64,000 nucleotides of DNA from Streptomyces eurythermus (GTDB lineage Bacteria > Actinomycetota > Actinomycetes > Streptomycetales > Streptomycetaceae). The notes beneath the pieces are model-generated. The model saw only the letters and a list, made by a program, of their open reading frames with translations. It ran no database searches and had not been told where the DNA came from. Shown here piece after piece: positions 16,831 to 25,271 of this stretch. A program made the translations under genes and the position numbers. How positions within the stretch are numbered: position 1 is the stretch's first letter; each line of letters begins with the position of its first letter. Location of the stretch: contig NZ_BMSK01000018.1 in assembly GCF_014649115.1 (NCBI RefSeq), forward strand, positions 74,713 through 138,712, read 5' to 3'.

Positions 16831-17388
16831 GTGATCGAAGAGACCCTCCTCGAAGCCGAGGAGAAGATGGAGAAGGCCGTCGTGGTCGCCAAGGAGGACT
16901 TCGCCGCGATCCGCACCGGCCGTGCGCACCCGGCGATGTTCAACAAGATCGTGGCCGACTACTACGGTGCCCCGACGCCGATCAACCAGCTGGCCTCGTT
17001 CTCCGTGCCGGAGCCGCGCATGGCGGTCGTGACCCCGTTCGACAAGAGCGCGCTGCGCAACATCGAGCAGGCGATCCGCGACTCCGACCTGGGCGTCAAC
17101 CCCAGCAACGACGGCAACATCATCCGGGTGGTGTTCCCCGAGCTGACCGAGGAGCGCCGCCGCGAGTACATCAAGGTCGCCAAGGGCAAGGGCGAGGACG
17201 CGAAGGTCTCCATCCGCTCCGTGCGCCGCAAGGCCAAGGACGCCATCGACAAGCTCGTCAAGGACGGCGAGATCGGTGAGGACGAGGGCCGCCGTGCGGA
17301 GAAGGACCTCGACGATCTGACGGCGAAGTACGTCGCTCAGGTGGACGAGCTCCTGAAGCACAAGGAAGCGGAGCTGCTCGAAGTCTGA
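16831..17388 (+). CDS. frr: Ribosome recycling factor
   Basis: RRF splits post-termination ribosomes together with EF-G. The 185-residue product starts at a GTG (VIEETLLEAEEKMEKAVVVAKEDFA) with GGAG nine bases upstream, and contains IRTGRAHPAMF and the C-terminal KDLDDLTAKYVAQVDEL helix. An upstream in-frame extension overlapping pyrH has no RRF similarity. The 175-base gap after pyrH may hold a promoter (GGACAATGTCC near 16719). The stop overlaps the cdsA start (TGATG). Confidence 0.96.
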   Translation: MIEETLLEAEEKMEKAVVVAKEDFAAIRTGRAHPAMFNKIVADYYGAPTPINQLASFSVPEPRMAVVTPFDKSALRNIEQAIRDSDLGVNPSNDGNIIRVVFPELTEERRREYIKVAKGKGEDAKVSIRSVRRKAKDAIDKLVKDGEIGEDEGRRAEKDLDDLTAKYVAQVDELLKHKEAELLEV

Positions 17389-18527
17389 TGAGCGACTCTT
17401 CCTGGGGGGCGCCGCCACCGGCGGGGCAGGCCGGCTACTGGGGGTCCACCGTGGGCGGGCCCCTCCAGGGGGCTGCCCCGGCGGGTCCCGCGTACGATGC
17501 GCCTGAGGCGCAGCAGACTCGCCCCATGCCCATCGTGCCCGACGGCCCCGCGTACGGCGGAGACCAGGACGACGACCGGGGGGCCGCTCGGCTGAGCGGC
17601 CCCCCGTTCCGAGACGAGACGTTCCAGGCCCGGGAGCTCCCGGCCGAGACCCAGAACCCGGAGCCCATGTCCGACGTCCCGCAGCCGCCGCCGGCACCGG
17701 CACCGCAGAAGAAGAGCGCGGGCCGGGACCTGAGCGCGGCCATAGGGGTCGGCGTCGGGCTCGGTGTGGTGATCGTCGCGTCCCTGTTCATCGTCAAGGC
17801 CGTGTTCGTCGGCGTGATAGCGATCGCCGTCGTGGTCGGGCTGTGGGAGCTGACCAGCAGGCTCAAGGAGCGCAAGGAGATCAGGGCGCCGCTCGTGCCG
17901 CTCGCGGTGGGCGGCGCGGCCATGGTCGTCGCCGGCTATGTGCGCGGTGCCGAGGGCGCGTGGGTGGCCATGGCCCTCACCGCCCTGGCCACCCTGGTCT
18001 GGCGCATGACGGAACGGCCGGAGGGCTACCTCAAGGACGTCACGGCCGGTGTCTTCGCCGCGTTCTACGTGCCCTTCCTGGCCACGTTCGTCGCGCTGCT
18101 GCTCGCCGCCGACGACGGTCCCTGGCGGGTGCTGACCTTCCTGCTGCTGACGGTCGTCAGCGACACCGGCGCCTACGCGGTCGGCTGGCGCTTCGGCAAG
18201 CACAAGCTCGCCCCGCGCATCAGCCCCGGCAAGACCCGCGAGGGCCTGCTGGGCGCGGTGCTGTTCGCGATGGTGGCGGGCGCGCTGTGCATGCAGTTCC
18301 TGATCGACGGCGGAGCCTGGTGGCAGGGCCTGCTGCTGGGTCTCGCGGTCGCGGCCAGCGCCACGCTGGGCGACCTCGGCGAATCCATGATCAAGCGCGA
18401 CCTGGGCATCAAGGACATGGGCACCTTGCTCCCCGGCCACGGCGGCATCATGGACCGTCTGGACTCGCTGCTGCCCACGGCTCCGGTGGTGTGGCTGCTG
18501 CTGGTGGTCTTCGTCGGCTCGGCGTGA
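17388..18527 (+). CDS. cdsA: Phosphatidate cytidylyltransferase
   Basis: CdsA makes CDP-diacylglycerol from CTP and phosphatidic acid, the branch point of phospholipid synthesis. The 379-residue protein has a Pro-rich cytoplasmic N-terminus of about 115 residues, longer than in E. coli, then seven to eight membrane segments. Near the C-terminus it carries the CDP-transferase signature region SATLGDLGESMIKRDLGIKD followed by LPGHGGIMDRLDS. Coupled to frr by a TGATG overlap. Confidence 0.95.
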   Translation: MSDSSWGAPPPAGQAGYWGSTVGGPLQGAAPAGPAYDAPEAQQTRPMPIVPDGPAYGGDQDDDRGAARLSGPPFRDETFQARELPAETQNPEPMSDVPQPPPAPAPQKKSAGRDLSAAIGVGVGLGVVIVASLFIVKAVFVGVIAIAVVVGLWELTSRLKERKEIRAPLVPLAVGGAAMVVAGYVRGAEGAWVAMALTALATLVWRMTERPEGYLKDVTAGVFAAFYVPFLATFVALLLAADDGPWRVLTFLLLTVVSDTGAYAVGWRFGKHKLAPRISPGKTREGLLGAVLFAMVAGALCMQFLIDGGAWWQGLLLGLAVAASATLGDLGESMIKRDLGIKDMGTLLPGHGGIMDRLDSLLPTAPVVWLLLVVFVGSA

Positions 18528-18567
18528 CTTCGCTCTCCGCCGGCTCCGTGTGAGCGGTACGGCTTCC

Positions 18568-18603
18568 CGGCCCCCGTCCTGTGTCGCAGCAGGGCGGGGG
18601 CCG
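18568..18603 (+). terminator. Terminator after cdsA
   Basis: Arms CGGCCCCCGTCCTG and CAGGGCGGGGGCCG pair fully with one G-U around an eight-base loop. TCGTCGT follows. It ends the rpsB-cdsA transcription block. Confidence 0.7.
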
Positions 18604-18747
18604 TCGTCGTAGCGGCGCGTCGTGACCGCGGGGCGGTCCGTACCCGGATGCCGCAGCAGGAATCGGCGGCCCGGTGCCGCGCCCGGCAGACTCCTCACAG
18701 GACGGCGGCCGCTCCGCCGCCCGGCGCCGCAGCAGGGAGTGTGCCCG

Positions 18748-20136
18748 ATGCCCCTCGACCCCGCCCCCGCCTCCGCGTCCGTGTGCCCGGCCTCCGTCTC
18801 CGTGTGTCCGGCGTCCGGCTCGGTGTCCCCCGCCCGCGTCTCCACCTGCCCAGCGTCCGGTTCGACGTCCCCCGCCGTCCCCAAGCCCCCAGAGCCCGCC
18901 GCACCCACGCCTCCGGCTCCCGCCCCCGCCCCCGCCACCGCCCCGCCCGTGCGGTTCTGGCCCGTGGACGATCTGCCCGGGCTCGACCCCGATCCGCTTC
19001 TGGACGAGCTGTTGCGTGCGGAGCCCGTCGCCCGGATCCGGCTGCCGTTCGGAGAGGGCTGGGCCTGGCTGGTCACCCGGTACGAGGACGTCCGGTTCGT
19101 CACCTCCGACCCGCGCTTCTCCCGGGAACGGGTCGGAGGCCGCGAGGTCACCACCATGCGCCCAGTGCCGGTCGCCTCGCAGACGGCCGGCCTGCAGTAC
19201 GTCGACCCGCCCCGGCACACCCGGTTGCGCCGGGTCGTCGCCCGCGCGTTCACCGGGCGGAGCATGCGGCGGCTGCGTCCGCTCGCCGAGCGCAGGGCCG
19301 CCGAGCTGCTCGACGGGATGGCGAGCGCCGGCGCCCCGGCCGACCTCATGGAGCATCTGCACGGCCCGTTCCCGCTCGCCGTCCTCCGCGACTTCCTCGG
19401 CGTGGCCGAGGAGGACCGGCAGGACTGGGCCGCGACCGGCGAGGCCCTGCTGTCGGCGGGCGCGGACTCCGGGGAACGCGCCCGGCAGGCCGCGAGGGCG
19501 ACCCGGGAGCGGATCGCCGGACTGCTCCGGCGCCGCCGCGAGGAACCCCGCGAGGACCTGGCCGGGGTGCTGGCGCGGGCCGCCGCCGAGGGCGAGATCA
19601 CCGACGACGAGGCGGTCTCCCTCGCGATCGCCGTCCAGGTCAGCGGCGGCCACGCGGTCCGCAACAACAGCGCCTCTATGATGTACGCGCTGCTCACCCA
19701 CCCCGCGCGCCTGGACCGGCTGCGCCGCGAGCCGGAGCTGCTGCCCCGGGCCGTGGAGGAGCTGTTCCGCTATGTCCCGCACCGCAACGGCGTCGGCATC
19801 CCCCGGATCGCCACCGAGGACGTCGAGGTCGGCGGCCGGCTGATCCGCGCCGGTGACGTGGTCTACAACGCCTATCTGGCCGCCAACCGCGATCCCCGCG
19901 CGTTCCCCGACCCCGACGCCCTGGACTTCGACCGGGACCACCTCGCCCACCTGGCCTTCGGCCACGGCCCGCACCACTGCCTGGCCGCCGTCATGGCCCG
20001 CATGGAGGCCGAGGTCGTGATCGGAGCCGTCCTCGCCCGCTTCCCCGCCCTCCGGCTGGCCGTGCCTCCCGAGGAGGTCGAGTTCCAGCGCCGGGGCCTG
20101 ATCCGCGGCCCGAGGACCCTGCCGGTGACCTGGTGA
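18748..20136 (+). CDS. Cytochrome P450 with unusual I-helix and repeated N-terminus
   Basis: A 462-residue bacterial-type P450. The K-helix ExxR is in VEELFRYVPHRNG and the heme loop is FGHGPHHCLAAVMARME with ligand Cys411. The I-helix reads VQVSGGHAVRNNSASM, so the usual acid-alcohol pair (AGxET) is absent and Arg-Asn-Asn stands in its place. That implies altered proton delivery or a non-monooxygenase activity. The first 65 residues are a Ser/Cys/Pro/Ala repeat (CPAS units) before the conserved start at VRFWPVDDLPG. The ATG at 18748 follows GGGAG; a start closer to residue 65 is possible. No ferredoxin is adjacent and the substrate is unknown. Confidence 0.85.
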   Translation: MPLDPAPASASVCPASVSVCPASGSVSPARVSTCPASGSTSPAVPKPPEPAAPTPPAPAPAPATAPPVRFWPVDDLPGLDPDPLLDELLRAEPVARIRLPFGEGWAWLVTRYEDVRFVTSDPRFSRERVGGREVTTMRPVPVASQTAGLQYVDPPRHTRLRRVVARAFTGRSMRRLRPLAERRAAELLDGMASAGAPADLMEHLHGPFPLAVLRDFLGVAEEDRQDWAATGEALLSAGADSGERARQAARATRERIAGLLRRRREEPREDLAGVLARAAAEGEITDDEAVSLAIAVQVSGGHAVRNNSASMMYALLTHPARLDRLRREPELLPRAVEELFRYVPHRNGVGIPRIATEDVEVGGRLIRAGDVVYNAYLAANRDPRAFPDPDALDFDRDHLAHLAFGHGPHHCLAAVMARMEAEVVIGAVLARFPALRLAVPPEEVEFQRRGLIRGPRTLPVTW

Positions 20137-20185
20137 GGACGGGCTTTCCGGGCCACTCCAATGGATCTGCGACACTGGATGCACC

Positions 20186-21292
20186 ATGCCCAAGCCCGGA
20201 GAACTCACTTTCGTCGCGCCGCGCGGAGCCAAGAAGCCGCCGCGGCATCTCGCCGACCTCACGCCCGCCGAGCGCAAGGAAGCGGTGGCCGGGATCGGTG
20301 AGAAGCCGTTCCGTGCCAAGCAGCTCTCGCAGCACTACTTCGCGCGGTACACGCACGACCCGGAGCAGTGGACCGACATCCCCGCCGGTGCGCGCGCCAA
20401 GCTGCAGGAAGCGCTGTTCCCGGAGCTGATGACCGTCGTCCGCCATCTGTCCACCGACGAGGGCACCACCCGCAAGACGCTGTGGCGGCTGTTCGACGGC
20501 ACGCTGGTGGAGTCGGTGCTGATGCGCTACCCGGACCGGGTGACCATGTGCATCAGCTCGCAGGCCGGCTGCGGCATGAACTGCCCGTTCTGCGCGACCG
20601 GGCAGGCGGGACTGGACCGGAACCTGTCCACCGCGGAGATCGTCCACCAGATCGTGGACGGCATGCGGGCGCTGCGCGACGGCGAGGTGCCCGGCGGGCC
20701 CGCGCGGCTGTCCAACATCGTCTTCATGGGGATGGGCGAGCCGCTCGCCAACTACAACCGGGTCGTCGGGGCCATCCGGGCGCTCACCGACCCCGCCCCG
20801 GACGGGCTCGGGCTCTCCCAGCGCGGGATCACCGTCTCCACCGTCGGCCTGGTCCCGGCCATCCACCGGTTCGCCGACGAGGGCTTCAAGTGCCGGCTGG
20901 CGATCTCCCTGCACGCCCCCGACGACGAGCTGCGCGACACCCTCGTCCCCGTGAACACGCGGTGGAAGGTGCGCGAGGTGCTGGACGCCGGTTTCGAGTA
21001 CACCGAGAGGTCGGGCCGCCGGCTGTCCATCGAGTACGCGCTGATCCGGGACATCAACGACCAGGCGTGGCGCGGCGACCGGCTCGGCCGGCTGCTCAAG
21101 GGCAAGCCCGTGCACGTCAACCTCATCCCGCTCAACCCCACTCCGGGGTCGAAGTGGACGGCGTCCCGGCCGGAGGACGAGAAGGCGTTCGTGGAGGCCA
21201 TCGCCGCCCATGGTGTGGCCGTCACCATCCGGGACACCCGTGGTCAGGAGATCGACGGAGCCTGTGGTCAGCTCGCGGCCACCGAGCGGTAA
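20186..21292 (+). CDS. rlmN: 23S rRNA/tRNA adenine-C2 methyltransferase RlmN
   Basis: A radical-SAM enzyme that makes m2A2503 in 23S rRNA and m2A37 in some tRNAs. The 368-residue product has the cluster motif CGMNCPFC (about residues 130-137), GMGEPLANY and LAISLHAPDDELRD. The C-terminal half includes LIPLNPTPG and CGQL with the methyl-carrying Cys. The promoter may be leaderless, since no clear Shine-Dalgarno precedes the ATG. Its stop lies only about 25 bases before the TPP riboswitch. Confidence 0.95.
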   Translation: MPKPGELTFVAPRGAKKPPRHLADLTPAERKEAVAGIGEKPFRAKQLSQHYFARYTHDPEQWTDIPAGARAKLQEALFPELMTVVRHLSTDEGTTRKTLWRLFDGTLVESVLMRYPDRVTMCISSQAGCGMNCPFCATGQAGLDRNLSTAEIVHQIVDGMRALRDGEVPGGPARLSNIVFMGMGEPLANYNRVVGAIRALTDPAPDGLGLSQRGITVSTVGLVPAIHRFADEGFKCRLAISLHAPDDELRDTLVPVNTRWKVREVLDAGFEYTERSGRRLSIEYALIRDINDQAWRGDRLGRLLKGKPVHVNLIPLNPTPGSKWTASRPEDEKAFVEAIAAHGVAVTIRDTRGQEIDGACGQLAATER

Positions 21293-21317
21293 TCTGACCA
21301 GGTCCACATATCTTCAT

Positions 21318-21414
21318 ATTCCGACAGGGGAGCGCCACAGCGCTGAGAGTGCGGCAACCGGGCCGCAGACCCTCTGAACCTCGCCCAGGTCATTCTGGGT
21401 AGGAAGTTCGGTCA
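21318..21414 (+). ncRNA. TPP (THI-box) riboswitch
   Basis: The conserved core is complete: ACAGGGGAGC, then GCTGAGAGTG, GCAGACCCTCTGAACCT and a closing CTGGGTAGGAAGTTCGGT, with outer arms CCGAC and GTTCGGT forming P1. This RNA binds thiamine pyrophosphate and represses downstream thiamine genes. It sits in front of thiB-thiP-thiQ, so uptake is shut off when TPP is plentiful. An AT-rich CATATCTTCATATT at 21307-21320 is the likely -10 region. Confidence 0.96.
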
Positions 21415-21430
21415 TCACTCAAGCTGTTGC

Positions 21431-21469
21431 GCCCTGCCCGGGCCGCCCGCGCGGCGGTCCGGGCAGGGC
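21431..21469 (+). terminator. Terminator hairpin of the TPP riboswitch
   Basis: Seventeen-base arms (21431-21447 and 21453-21469, starting GCCCTGCCCGG and ending CCGGGCAGGGC) with one G-U pair and a five-base loop, followed by CGCGTCTCTTCC. It lies 16 bases after the aptamer, the normal place for an expression platform. Control by transcription termination is therefore more likely than by start-site masking, as the thiB ribosome binding site (21493-21500) lies outside the stem. Confidence 0.8.
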
Positions 21470-21506
21470 CGCGTCTCTTCCTGGCCAACCCCCAGGAGGA
21501 CATCCA

Positions 21507-22580
21507 GTGCACAACAAGACCCTCGTGGCCGTGGCGGCGGGGCTCGGCCTGCTCGCGCTGTCCGCGTGCGGGGCGACGGACTCCGGGTCGTCCTCGGACC
21601 CCAAGACCGTCACCCTCGTCAGCCACGACTCGTGGAACGTCTCCAAGAGCGTCGTCAAGGACTTCGAGAAGCGGTCCGGGTACAAGCTCCGGGTGCTCAA
21701 GGACGGCGACGCCGGGCAGGCCGTCAACAAGGCGATCCTGACCAAGGACAACCCGCAGGGCGACGTCTTCTTCGGCGTCGACAACACCCTGCTCTCCCGC
21801 GCCCTGGACAACGGACTGTTCCAGCCCTACGAGCCGAAGGGCGCCGGCTCCGTCCGGCCGGAGAACCGCGTCGACCAGGACAAGCACCGGGTCACGCCCG
21901 TCGACACCGGCGACATCTGCGTCAACTACGACAAGGCATGGTTCAGCGCGCACAAGCTGACCCCGCCGCGGTCCTTCGCCGACCTCGCCGATCCCGCGTA
22001 CAAGAACCTCCTCGTCACCGAGAACGCGGCCACCTCCTCGCCGGGCCTCGGCTTCCTGCTCGGCAGCGCCGCGAAGTTCGGCGACCGGGGCTGGCCGGAG
22101 TACTGGAAGAAGCTCAAGGCCAACGGCGTGAAGGTCGTCGACGGCTGGGAGCAGGCGTACTACCAGGAGTTCTCCGGCTCCTCCGAGGGCAGGAAGGCCG
22201 GCGGCGACCGGCCGCTGGTGGTGTCGTACGCCTCCTCCCCGCCCGCCGAGGTGATCTACGCCAAGAAGCGGCCCGCCACCGCCCCGACCGGGGTGGCCGA
22301 CGGCACCTGCTTCCGGCAGACCGAGTACGCCGGGCTGCTGAGCAACGCGAAGAACCCCGAGGGCGGCAAGGCACTCCTCGACTTCCTGCTCACCCGGGAG
22401 TTCCAGCAGGACATGCCGCTGAACATGTTCGTCTACCCGGTCGTGGAGGGCGCCGCCGTGCCCGCCGACTTCACCGAGTACGGTCCGGCCGCCAAGGACC
22501 CCGAGACCCTGGCCCCCGACAAGATCGCCGCCAACCGCGACCAGTGGGTCTCCTCGTGGACGTCGCTCGTACTGAAGTGA
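21507..22580 (+). CDS. thiB: Thiamine ABC transporter, substrate-binding lipoprotein
   Basis: A 357-residue lipoprotein. The signal MHNKTLVAVAAGLGLLALSAC ends in a lipobox (LSAC, Cys21). The mature part begins VTLVSHDSWNVSKSVVKDFEKRSG, the ThiB pattern, and shares the periplasmic-binding type 2 fold. The start is GTG, with AGGAGG seven bases upstream. Its position behind a TPP riboswitch and before thiP and thiQ identifies it as the receptor for thiamine or its phosphates. Confidence 0.93.
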   Translation: MHNKTLVAVAAGLGLLALSACGATDSGSSSDPKTVTLVSHDSWNVSKSVVKDFEKRSGYKLRVLKDGDAGQAVNKAILTKDNPQGDVFFGVDNTLLSRALDNGLFQPYEPKGAGSVRPENRVDQDKHRVTPVDTGDICVNYDKAWFSAHKLTPPRSFADLADPAYKNLLVTENAATSSPGLGFLLGSAAKFGDRGWPEYWKKLKANGVKVVDGWEQAYYQEFSGSSEGRKAGGDRPLVVSYASSPPAEVIYAKKRPATAPTGVADGTCFRQTEYAGLLSNAKNPEGGKALLDFLLTREFQQDMPLNMFVYPVVEGAAVPADFTEYGPAAKDPETLAPDKIAANRDQWVSSWTSLVLK

Positions 22581-24229
22581 CCGCCAAGGCGCGGGGCCGG
22601 CGCGGGAGCGCGGCGCGGCTCGGGCTGATGGCCCTGCCCGTCGCGTTCTTCGCGCTGTTCTTCGCCTGGCCCGTCGCCGCGATCGTCACCCGCGGGCTGA
22701 GGACGGACGGCAGCTGGCAGCTCGGGCGGATCGCGGACGTCGTCACCCGCCCCGACATCCGGCACGTGCTGTGGTTCACCACCTGGCAGGCGCTCGCCTC
22801 CACCGCGCTCACCCTGCTGCTCGCCCTGCCCGCCGCCTATGTCTTCGCCCGGCTCGACTTCCCCGGCAGACACGTGCTGCGGGCCGTCGTCACGGTGCCG
22901 TTCGTGCTGCCGACCGTCGTCGCCGGCAGCGCCTTCCTCGCCCTGGTCGGGCGGGGCGGCCTGCTGGACGAGCTGTGGGGGGTACGGCTGGACACCACGG
23001 TGTGGGCGATCCTGCTCGCCCACGTCTTCTTCAACTACGCGGTCGTCGTCCGCACCGTCGGCGGGCTGTGGGCCCAGCTCGACCCCCGGCAGGAGGAGGC
23101 CGCCCGCATGCTGGGCGCCTCGCCGCTCACGGCCTGGCGCCGGGTCACCCTGCCGGCGCTCGGGCCCGCCGTGGCCGCCGCCGCCCTGATGGTGTTCCTG
23201 TTCACCTTCACCTCCTTCGGCGTCGTGCAGATCCTCGGCGGCCCCACCTTCTCCACCATCGAGGTGGAGATCTACCGGCAGACCTCCGAGACCTTCGACC
23301 TGGGCACGGCCGCCGTCCTCACCCTGGTCCAGTTCGCCGCCGTCGGCGCGATCCTCGCCGTGCACGCCTGGACGGTACGGCGGCGGGAGACCGCGCTGCG
23401 CCTGGTCGACGCCTCCGTCACCGCCCGCCGGCCGCGCGGGGCCGGGCAGTGGGCGCTGCTCGCCGCCGTCCTCGCCACCGTCGCCCTGCTGCTGGTGCTG
23501 CCGCTCGGTGTCCTCGTCCGCCGCTCCCTCGACGCACCCGGCCTCGGCTACTACCGGGCGCTGACCGACGCGGACGGCGGTACGTTCCTGGTGGCGCCCG
23601 TGCACGCGGTGTGGACCTCGCTCCAGTACGCCGTCGCCGCCACCGCCATCGCCGTCGTCATCGGCGGCCTCGCCGCCGCCGCGCTGGCCCGCCGGGACGC
23701 CGGACGGCTGGTACGGGGCTTCGACGCGCTGCTGATGCTGCCGCTCGGCGTGTCCGCCGTCACCGTCGGCTTCGGCTTCCTGATCGCCCTCGACGAACCG
23801 CCGCTGAACCTGCGCCAGTCCTGGTTCCTGGTGCCGCTCGCCCAGGCCCTCGTCGGCGCCCCCTTCGTCGTACGCACCATGCTGCCCGTGCTGCGCGCGG
23901 TGGACGTACGCCTCAGGGAGGCCGCGGCCGTGCTCGGGGCCTCGCCCTGGCGGGTGTGGCGGGAGGTGGACCTGCCACTGGTGCGGCGGGCGCTGCTGGT
24001 CGCGGCCGGCTTCGCGTTCGCCGTGTCGCTCGGCGAGTTCGGGGCGACCGTGTTCATCGCCCGGCCCGACAACCCCACGCTGCCGGTCGCCGTGGCCCGG
24101 CTGCTCAGCCGCCCCGGCGATCTCAACTACGGCCAGGCGATGGCCCTTTCGACCATTCTGATGGTGGTGTGCGCCGTCGCGCTGCTCGTCCTGGAGCGGC
24201 TGCGCACCGACCGGACGGGGGAGTTCTAG
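22577..24229 (+). CDS. thiP: Thiamine ABC transporter, fused permease
   Basis: A 550-residue inner-membrane protein with two binding-protein-dependent permease domains (about 40-265 and 300-545) and roughly 12 membrane segments. Each half carries the EAA loop that contacts the ATPase: QEEAARMLGASPLTAWRRVTLP and LREAAAVLGASPWRVWREVDLP. The GTG at 22577 overlaps the thiB stop (GTGA), so the two are coupled; the longer frame through thiB is a shadow. It directly abuts thiQ. Confidence 0.94.
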   Translation: MTAKARGRRGSAARLGLMALPVAFFALFFAWPVAAIVTRGLRTDGSWQLGRIADVVTRPDIRHVLWFTTWQALASTALTLLLALPAAYVFARLDFPGRHVLRAVVTVPFVLPTVVAGSAFLALVGRGGLLDELWGVRLDTTVWAILLAHVFFNYAVVVRTVGGLWAQLDPRQEEAARMLGASPLTAWRRVTLPALGPAVAAAALMVFLFTFTSFGVVQILGGPTFSTIEVEIYRQTSETFDLGTAAVLTLVQFAAVGAILAVHAWTVRRRETALRLVDASVTARRPRGAGQWALLAAVLATVALLLVLPLGVLVRRSLDAPGLGYYRALTDADGGTFLVAPVHAVWTSLQYAVAATAIAVVIGGLAAAALARRDAGRLVRGFDALLMLPLGVSAVTVGFGFLIALDEPPLNLRQSWFLVPLAQALVGAPFVVRTMLPVLRAVDVRLREAAAVLGASPWRVWREVDLPLVRRALLVAAGFAFAVSLGEFGATVFIARPDNPTLPVAVARLLSRPGDLNYGQAMALSTILMVVCAVALLVLERLRTDRTGEF

Positions 24230-25249
24230 ATGCTGCTGAGCCTGGATGCCGCGACCGTGCGTTTCGGCGGGCGGGCCGCCCTGGACCGGGTCGGCCTCGA
24301 GGTCGCCGAGCACGAGGTGGTGTGTGTGCTCGGGCCCAGCGGCAGCGGGAAGTCGACCCTGCTCCGGGTGGTCGCCGGGCTGCAACCCCTGGACTCCGGG
24401 CGGGTGCTGCTCGACGGCCGGGACCAGAACGGGGTGCCCGCGCACCGGCGCGACGTCGGCCTGATGTTCCAGGACCACCAGCTGTTCCCGCAGCGGGACG
24501 TCGGCGCCAACGTGGCCTTCGGGCTGCGCATGCACGGCGTCGCCCGGCGCGAACGGGACGCCGAGGTGGGCCGGTTGCTGGACCTGGTCGGTCTGCCGGG
24601 GGCCGCGCGGCGGGCCGTGGCCGCCCTGTCCGGCGGTGAGCAGCAGCGCGTGGCCCTCGCCCGGGCGCTCGCCCCCCGGCCCCGGCTGCTCATGCTGGAC
24701 GAGCCGCTCGGCCAGCTCGACCGCTCGCTGCGCGAACGCCTCGTGGTGGAACTGCGGGAGCTGTTCGGCCGGCTGGGCACCACCGTGCTCGCCGTGACCC
24801 ACGACCAGGGCGAGGCGTTCGCGCTGGCCGACCGGGTGGTGGTGATGCGCGACGGGCGGATCGCGCAGTCCGGGACGCCCGTCGAGGTGTGGCAGCGGCC
24901 CGCCGACGCGTTCGTGGCCCGCTTCCTCGGCTTCGAGAACGTGGTGCCGGCGACGGTCGCCGGCACGGCCGCCGACAGCCCCTGGGGCAAACTGCCGGTG
25001 CCCGACGGCTCGGCACAGGGCGGCCGTACGGTCCTGGTCCGCCCGGCCGGGGTCCGGCTGGTTCCCGCCGACCAGGGCCTGTCCTGCACGGTGACCGCCC
25101 GCACGTTCAAGGGCTCCCATGTGGCCGTCCACCTCCAGCCGGCGGACGGCCCGCGGCTGGAGGCGGCCTGCGCGCTGCGGGACGCGCCCGAGCCCGGCGC
25201 CTCGGTCGGCGTGGAGTTCGACGCGGCGGAAATCGCCGTACTGGACTGA
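24230..25249 (+). CDS. thiQ: Thiamine ABC transporter, ATP-binding protein
   Basis: A 339-residue ABC ATPase that powers the thiamine importer. Walker A GPSGSGKSTLL (about 35-45), signature LSGGEQQRVALARAL, Walker B LLMLDEPLGQLD and the switch His in AVTHDQGEA are all intact. A C-terminal TOBE-like part (about 240-339) is longer than in E. coli ThiQ, as in iron(III)/spermidine-type ATPases. The start codon follows the thiP stop with no gap. Confidence 0.92.
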   Translation: MLLSLDAATVRFGGRAALDRVGLEVAEHEVVCVLGPSGSGKSTLLRVVAGLQPLDSGRVLLDGRDQNGVPAHRRDVGLMFQDHQLFPQRDVGANVAFGLRMHGVARRERDAEVGRLLDLVGLPGAARRAVAALSGGEQQRVALARALAPRPRLLMLDEPLGQLDRSLRERLVVELRELFGRLGTTVLAVTHDQGEAFALADRVVVMRDGRIAQSGTPVEVWQRPADAFVARFLGFENVVPATVAGTAADSPWGKLPVPDGSAQGGRTVLVRPAGVRLVPADQGLSCTVTARTFKGSHVAVHLQPADGPRLEAACALRDAPEPGASVGVEFDAAEIAVLD

Positions 25250-25271
25250 TCGTTCGCCCTAGGGTGAGGCC

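Noticed and set aside
18748..20136. The P450 as part of a secondary-metabolite cluster
   Set aside because: Neighbours are cdsA and rlmN; no synthase, ferredoxin or tailoring gene is adjacent.
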